From NCBI GenBank assembly GCA_005885405.1, contig VAYN01000023.1, positions 1-56,890 of the forward strand: DNA of 56,890 nt. The letters run 5' to 3'. Shown one piece after another: positions 53,745 to 56,890 of this stretch. The notes under the pieces are model-generated. The model did not search any database and was not told the origin of the DNA. It worked only from the letters and a program-made list of their open reading frames with translations. A program made the translations under genes and the position numbers. Within the stretch, counting starts at the first letter, position 1; every line of letters begins with the position of its first letter. This stretch comes from Actinomycetota bacterium. Its GTDB lineage: Bacteria; Actinomycetota; Thermoleophilia; Solirubrobacterales; 70-9.

Positions 53745-55337
53745 ATGGCGACCGAGGAGAACTCCACCAACTTGCTCCCCGGCACGGCGCCGCTGGCCGA
53801 CCTGACTGCGCAACTCCACGAGCGGCGGGCCAAGGCGAAGCTCGGCGGCGGCGAGAAGAAGATCGCCAAGCAGCACGACCGCGGCAAGCTGACCGCCCGC
53901 GAGCGGATCGACCTCCTCGTCGACGAGGGCACCTTCGTCGAGATGGGGATCCACGGCCGGCCGCACTTCGCCCAGCGGGCAATGGACGGCGTCGACGCGC
54001 CGGCCGACGGGGTCGTCACCGGCTGGGGCGACGTCGACGGCCGCGCCACCTGCATCGCCGCCTACGACTTCACGGTGATGGCCGGCTCGATGGGGATGAC
54101 CGGCGAGCTCAAGGTCACCCGCCTGCGGGAGATGGCGCTGCAAAAGCGGATGCCGTTCATCTGGCTGCTCGACTCCGCCGGCGCCCGTATCCAGGAGGCG
54201 GCGGGGTCGCTCTTCGCCGGCTCGGGATTCCTCTTCCGCGAGGAGGTTGAAATGTCGGGTGTAATCCCAATGGTCGCGGCGATGATGGGACCCTGCGCCG
54301 CCGGCACCGCCTACATCCCGGCGCTCTCTGACTTCGTCCCGATGGTCTCCGGCCAGGGCGCGATGGCGCTCGCCGGTCCGCACCTGACCAAAGCGGTGAC
54401 CGGCGAGGAGATCTCGATGGAGGACCTCGGCGGCGCCAAGGTCCACTGCCGCAAATCCGGCGTCGGGGACCTCGAGGTCGCCGACGACGAGGAGTGCATC
54501 GCTGCCGTCCGCAAGTACCTCTCCTACTTCCCGGGCAACTGCGACGAGCGGCCGCCGGTGGTCGACGTCTCAGACCCGATCGAGCGCGCTTCGGAGAAGC
54601 TGATGGAGATCGTCCCCGAGTCGCCGCGGCAGCCCTACGACATGTACGACGTGATCCGGGAGATCGTCGACGACGGCGACTGGTTCGACCTGAAGCCGAA
54701 GTTCGCCAAGAACGTGATCACCTGCTTCGCCCGTTTCGGCGGCCAGCCGGCCGGAATCGTCGCCAACCAGCCCAAGCAGCTGGCCGGGACGCTCGACAAC
54801 GACTCCGCCGACAAGGCCGCCCGCTTCATCAACCTCTGCGACGCCTTCAACATCCCGCTCGTCTTCCTCCAGGACGTCCCCGGCTTCATGGTCGGCTCGA
54901 AAGTCGAGCACGCGGGGATCATCCGCCACGGGGCGAAGATGCTCTACGCGGTCAGCCGCGCCACCGTCCCGAAGGTGACCGTAGTCGTCCGCAAGGCCTA
55001 CGGCGCCGGCTACTACGTGATGTGCGGCAAGGCCTACGAGCCCGACCTGATCGTCGCCTGGCCCGGGGCCGAGATCTCGGTGATGGGAGCCGAGGGCGCG
55101 GTCGAAATCATCGGCCGCTCGATGATCGAGGCCTCCGACGACCCGGAGGGCACCCGCGAGACGATGCTGAACGCGGTCCGCCAGCAGATCGACCCCTACA
55201 TCGCCGCCGGCAACGCCGTCATCGACGACATCATCGACCCGCGGGAGACGCGGCCGACGATCGCCAAAGCGCTGAAGATGGCTCGCAACAAGCGCGTCGA
55301 GAAGCCGAAGAAACGACACGGCGTCATGCCGGTCTAG
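53745..55337 (+). CDS. Acyl-CoA carboxylase beta subunit (carboxyltransferase)
   Basis: A 530-residue carboxyltransferase of the PccB/AccD type. The two crotonase-like halves are visible: KLTARERIDLLVDEGTFVEM at the start, LLDSAGARIQEAAGSLFAGS in the N-half, and PLVFLQDVPGFMVGSKVEHA with RKAYGAGYYVMCGKAYEPD in the C-half, the acyl-CoA and biotin sites. It transfers carboxyl from biotin to an acyl-CoA. No biotin carboxylase alpha subunit is next to it. A free-standing biotinyl domain protein lies at 38718. ATG five bases after the hydratase stop. Confidence 0.95.
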   Translation: MATEENSTNLLPGTAPLADLTAQLHERRAKAKLGGGEKKIAKQHDRGKLTARERIDLLVDEGTFVEMGIHGRPHFAQRAMDGVDAPADGVVTGWGDVDGRATCIAAYDFTVMAGSMGMTGELKVTRLREMALQKRMPFIWLLDSAGARIQEAAGSLFAGSGFLFREEVEMSGVIPMVAAMMGPCAAGTAYIPALSDFVPMVSGQGAMALAGPHLTKAVTGEEISMEDLGGAKVHCRKSGVGDLEVADDEECIAAVRKYLSYFPGNCDERPPVVDVSDPIERASEKLMEIVPESPRQPYDMYDVIREIVDDGDWFDLKPKFAKNVITCFARFGGQPAGIVANQPKQLAGTLDNDSADKAARFINLCDAFNIPLVFLQDVPGFMVGSKVEHAGIIRHGAKMLYAVSRATVPKVTVVVRKAYGAGYYVMCGKAYEPDLIVAWPGAEISVMGAEGAVEIIGRSMIEASDDPEGTRETMLNAVRQQIDPYIAAGNAVIDDIIDPRETRPTIAKALKMARNKRVEKPKKRHGVMPV

Positions 55338-55348
55338 GAGAGGAAGCG

Positions 55349-56254
55349 ATGAGCTCTTTCGACGACCCGGTGATCATCAGCTGCTCGATCAGCGGCGTGA
55401 TCGCCAACCGCGACCAGTGCCCGGCGATCCCGTATACGCCGGAGGAGTACGCGGCGGAGGCGCGGCGCGCCGTTGACGAGGGCGCCTCGCAGATCCACAT
55501 CCACGCCCGCAAACCGGACGGCACGCCTTCGTACGAGGTAGAGGACTTCAAGGCGATCACCGAGGCGATCCTGGCCGAGGTCGGCGACGTCATCGTCAAC
55601 TACTCGACCGGGGCGATCGGGATCCCGATCGAGAAGAGGATCGAGTACCTGCGCGCCTGCCGTCCTGACGTCGCCGCGCTCAACATGAGCTCGATGAACT
55701 ACGCGAAGTACTCGCGCCGGCGCAAGGACTTCGTCTTCAAGGCCGTCTTCGAGAACAGCTTCGACACGATCATCGAGTTCCTGACCGCGATGAAAGAGCT
55801 GGGGATCAAGCCCGAGCACGAGTGCTTCGATTCCGGCCACGTTGCCAACCTCGACCCGCTCGTCGACATGGGCCTGTTGGAGCCGCCGCTGCAGATCTCG
55901 CTGGTGATGGGGGTGACCGGCGGCATCCGCCCGACCCCGCGCAACGTCACCCTGATGTCCGACCAGATCCCCGGCGGACCGGAGGGGCCGAACCAGTGGC
56001 AGGTGATCGGGATCTCGCGCGACCAGTGGAAGCTGCTCGCCTCCTCGCTGATCCTCGGCGGCAATGTCCGCGCCGGGGTCGAGGACAACCTCTACCTGCC
56101 GAACGGCGAGATGTGCAAGTCCAACGGCGAGCTGATCGCGAAAGCGCGGCAGATGGCCGAAGACATCGGCCGGCGCCCTGCCAGCGTCGCCGAGGCGCGC
56201 GAGTTGCTCGGCGTGCCGGCGCGCCAGCGTGACGATGAGCGCTCTCCCGCTTAG
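55349..56254 (+). CDS. 3-keto-5-aminohexanoate cleavage-type enzyme (BKACE, DUF849)
   Basis: A 301-residue TIM-barrel enzyme that cleaves beta-keto acids with acetyl-CoA. Zinc-site and catalytic residues are in SQIHIHARKPDG, ALNMSSMNYAKY, the KPEHECFDSGHVANL segment and GVTGGIRPTP. The start ATG at 55349 follows AGGAAG; a longer open frame from 54494 runs inside the carboxylase gene and is rejected. Its end overlaps the CoA transferase start by 20 bases. Substrate class of this member is unknown. Confidence 0.92.
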   Translation: MSSFDDPVIISCSISGVIANRDQCPAIPYTPEEYAAEARRAVDEGASQIHIHARKPDGTPSYEVEDFKAITEAILAEVGDVIVNYSTGAIGIPIEKRIEYLRACRPDVAALNMSSMNYAKYSRRRKDFVFKAVFENSFDTIIEFLTAMKELGIKPEHECFDSGHVANLDPLVDMGLLEPPLQISLVMGVTGGIRPTPRNVTLMSDQIPGGPEGPNQWQVIGISRDQWKLLASSLILGGNVRAGVEDNLYLPNGEMCKSNGELIAKARQMAEDIGRRPASVAEARELLGVPARQRDDERSPA

Positions 56255-56890
56255 CGACGTCCGGGTCCTCGACCTCACCCGCCTGCTGCCGGGTGGCTTC
56301 TGCTCGCTGCTGCTCGCCGACCTCGGCGCCGAGGTACTGAAGGTCGAGGACACCGGCATGGGCGACTACATCCGCTGGGCGCCCCCGTACTACGGCTCTG
56401 AGGAGCAACAGGCGCTCGGCACCCGCTCCTCGCTCTACCTCTCGCTCAACCGCGGCAAGCGCTCGGTCCGACTCGACCTGAAGAGCGAGCGGGGGAGGGA
56501 GGCGCTGCTGCGGTTGATCGCCGAGCACGACGTCGTCCTCGACGGCTTCCGCCCCGGCGTCCTCGACAAGCTCGGCGTCGGCTACGAGCGGATGCGGGAG
56601 GCAAACCCGCGGGTCGTCTACTGCGCAATTACCGGCTACGGGCAGGACGGTCCCTACGCGCAGCGCGCCGGCCACGACATGAATTACCTCGGGCTGGTCG
56701 GACTACTCGGCCTGACCGGCGCCAAAGACGGCCCGCCCGTCCAGTCCGCGGGCCAGATCGCCGACCTCGGCGGCGGCGCCCTGATGGCTGCCTTCGGGGT
56801 GATGGCGGCCCTGCACGAGCGCGAGCGCTCCGGCGAGGGGCAGATGGTCGACGTCTCGATGGCCGACGGCGGCCTCTCCTGGCTGGCGAT
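56235..56890 (+). CDS. CoA transferase family III (CaiB/BaiF type), 3' truncated by window edge
   Basis: The first 218 residues of a class III CoA transferase. Signature parts are VRVLDLTRLLPGGFCSLLLADLGAEV written across two stretches, KRSVRLDLKSERG, VLDGFRPGVLDKLGVGYERM, YCAITGYGQDGPYAQRAGHD and the Asp in AGQIADLGGGALMA, which forms the aspartyl-CoA thioester in the family. ATG at 56235. It overlaps BKACE by 20 bases, so the two are translated together. It would move CoA between acyl groups. Reading continues past the window. Confidence 0.93.
   Translation, partial: MSALPLSDVRVLDLTRLLPGGFCSLLLADLGAEVLKVEDTGMGDYIRWAPPYYGSEEQQALGTRSSLYLSLNRGKRSVRLDLKSERGREALLRLIAEHDVVLDGFRPGVLDKLGVGYERMREANPRVVYCAITGYGQDGPYAQRAGHDMNYLGLVGLLGLTGAKDGPPVQSAGQIADLGGGALMAAFGVMAALHERERSGEGQMVDVSMADGGLSWLA

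Noticed and set aside
54494-55348. N-terminal extension of the BKACE gene
   Set aside because: This part is an Arg-rich shadow of the carboxylase gene; the family N-terminus starts at 55349.

Overview
The window is a high-GC bacterial chromosome segment. By gene content it is most like an actinobacterium of the Thermoleophilia/Solirubrobacterales kind. The clues are mostly GTG/TTG starts, four-base start/stop overlaps (GTGA, TTGA), the alpha-operon order rpmJ-rpsM-rpsK-rpsD-rpoA-rplQ, an F420-type (Ddn-like) oxidoreductase, a wealth of acyl-CoA enzymes, and ECF sigma plus DUF4349 regulation. This placement is inference from family content, not from a database search. No rRNA, CRISPR array or intact insertion sequence is visible. 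One tRNA (Pro, anticodon CGG) is present.

Layout. 1-7.8 kb: the end of map, then a secreted penicillin-acylase-family enzyme and an O-methyltransferase sitting where infA would often lie, then the ribosomal protein/RNA polymerase alpha operon, with truA convergent. 7.8-18.9 kb: housekeeping and metabolic genes (surE-ligA, a D-Ala-D-Ala carboxypeptidase, patatin, acyl-CoA synthetase, membrane-anchored thioredoxin-fold protein, a long dimeric-type cytidine deaminase, alpha/beta hydrolase, YjbQ). 18.9-19.6 kb: a decayed phage-type ORF6N gene beside tRNA-Pro, a probable old integration scar. 19.6-27 kb: secreted glycoside hydrolase, superoxide dismutase, an Fe-S GMC oxidoreductase with rubredoxin, LemA and a divergent partner, NUDIX, and a sigma/DUF4349 pair. 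27-34.6 kb: biotin genes (bioA, then bioB-bioF-bioD with a frameshift in bioD) split by a cupin and a MarR/MFS efflux unit. 34.7-46.9 kb: GH3 hydrolase, a tightly overlapped operon of biotinyl-domain protein, enoyl-CoA hydratase, DNA glycosylase and CHASE-GGDEF cyclase, a glycosyltransferase/secreted protein/glycerol kinase/PlsC operon, and several oxidoreductases. 46.9-50.2 kb: a frameshifted Cys-rich calcium-repeat protein, then an AT-richer two-gene island. 50.2-56.9 kb: acyl-CoA dehydrogenases and an acyl-CoA catabolic operon (hydratase, carboxylase beta subunit, BKACE, CoA transferase) running off the end.

Most interesting region: 47784-50210. An AAA/ABC-type DUF3696-like ATPase is followed by a protein whose C-terminal third carries an H-x-R-x-I motif reminiscent of the phospholipase-D-like MIT_C fold. 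Base composition and codon use differ sharply from the flanks. The arrangement (SMC/OLD-like ATPase plus small putative nuclease/effector) resembles known anti-phage systems in logic, but I do not recognise it as a named one. It is the best candidate here for an undescribed defence system.

Other points: biotin synthesis, a free-standing biotinyl/lipoyl domain and a carboxylase beta subunit are all in the window and may be functionally linked. Two genes (bioD and the calcium-repeat gene) are broken by one-base changes in runs of four G/C, so sequencing error has to be considered. One gene (44421-44906) appears to begin with CTG inside a CTGA overlap. Several convergent gene pairs share inverted repeats that straddle their stop codons and probably act as two-way terminators. 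No stretch longer than about 150 bases lacks a gene or a remnant.
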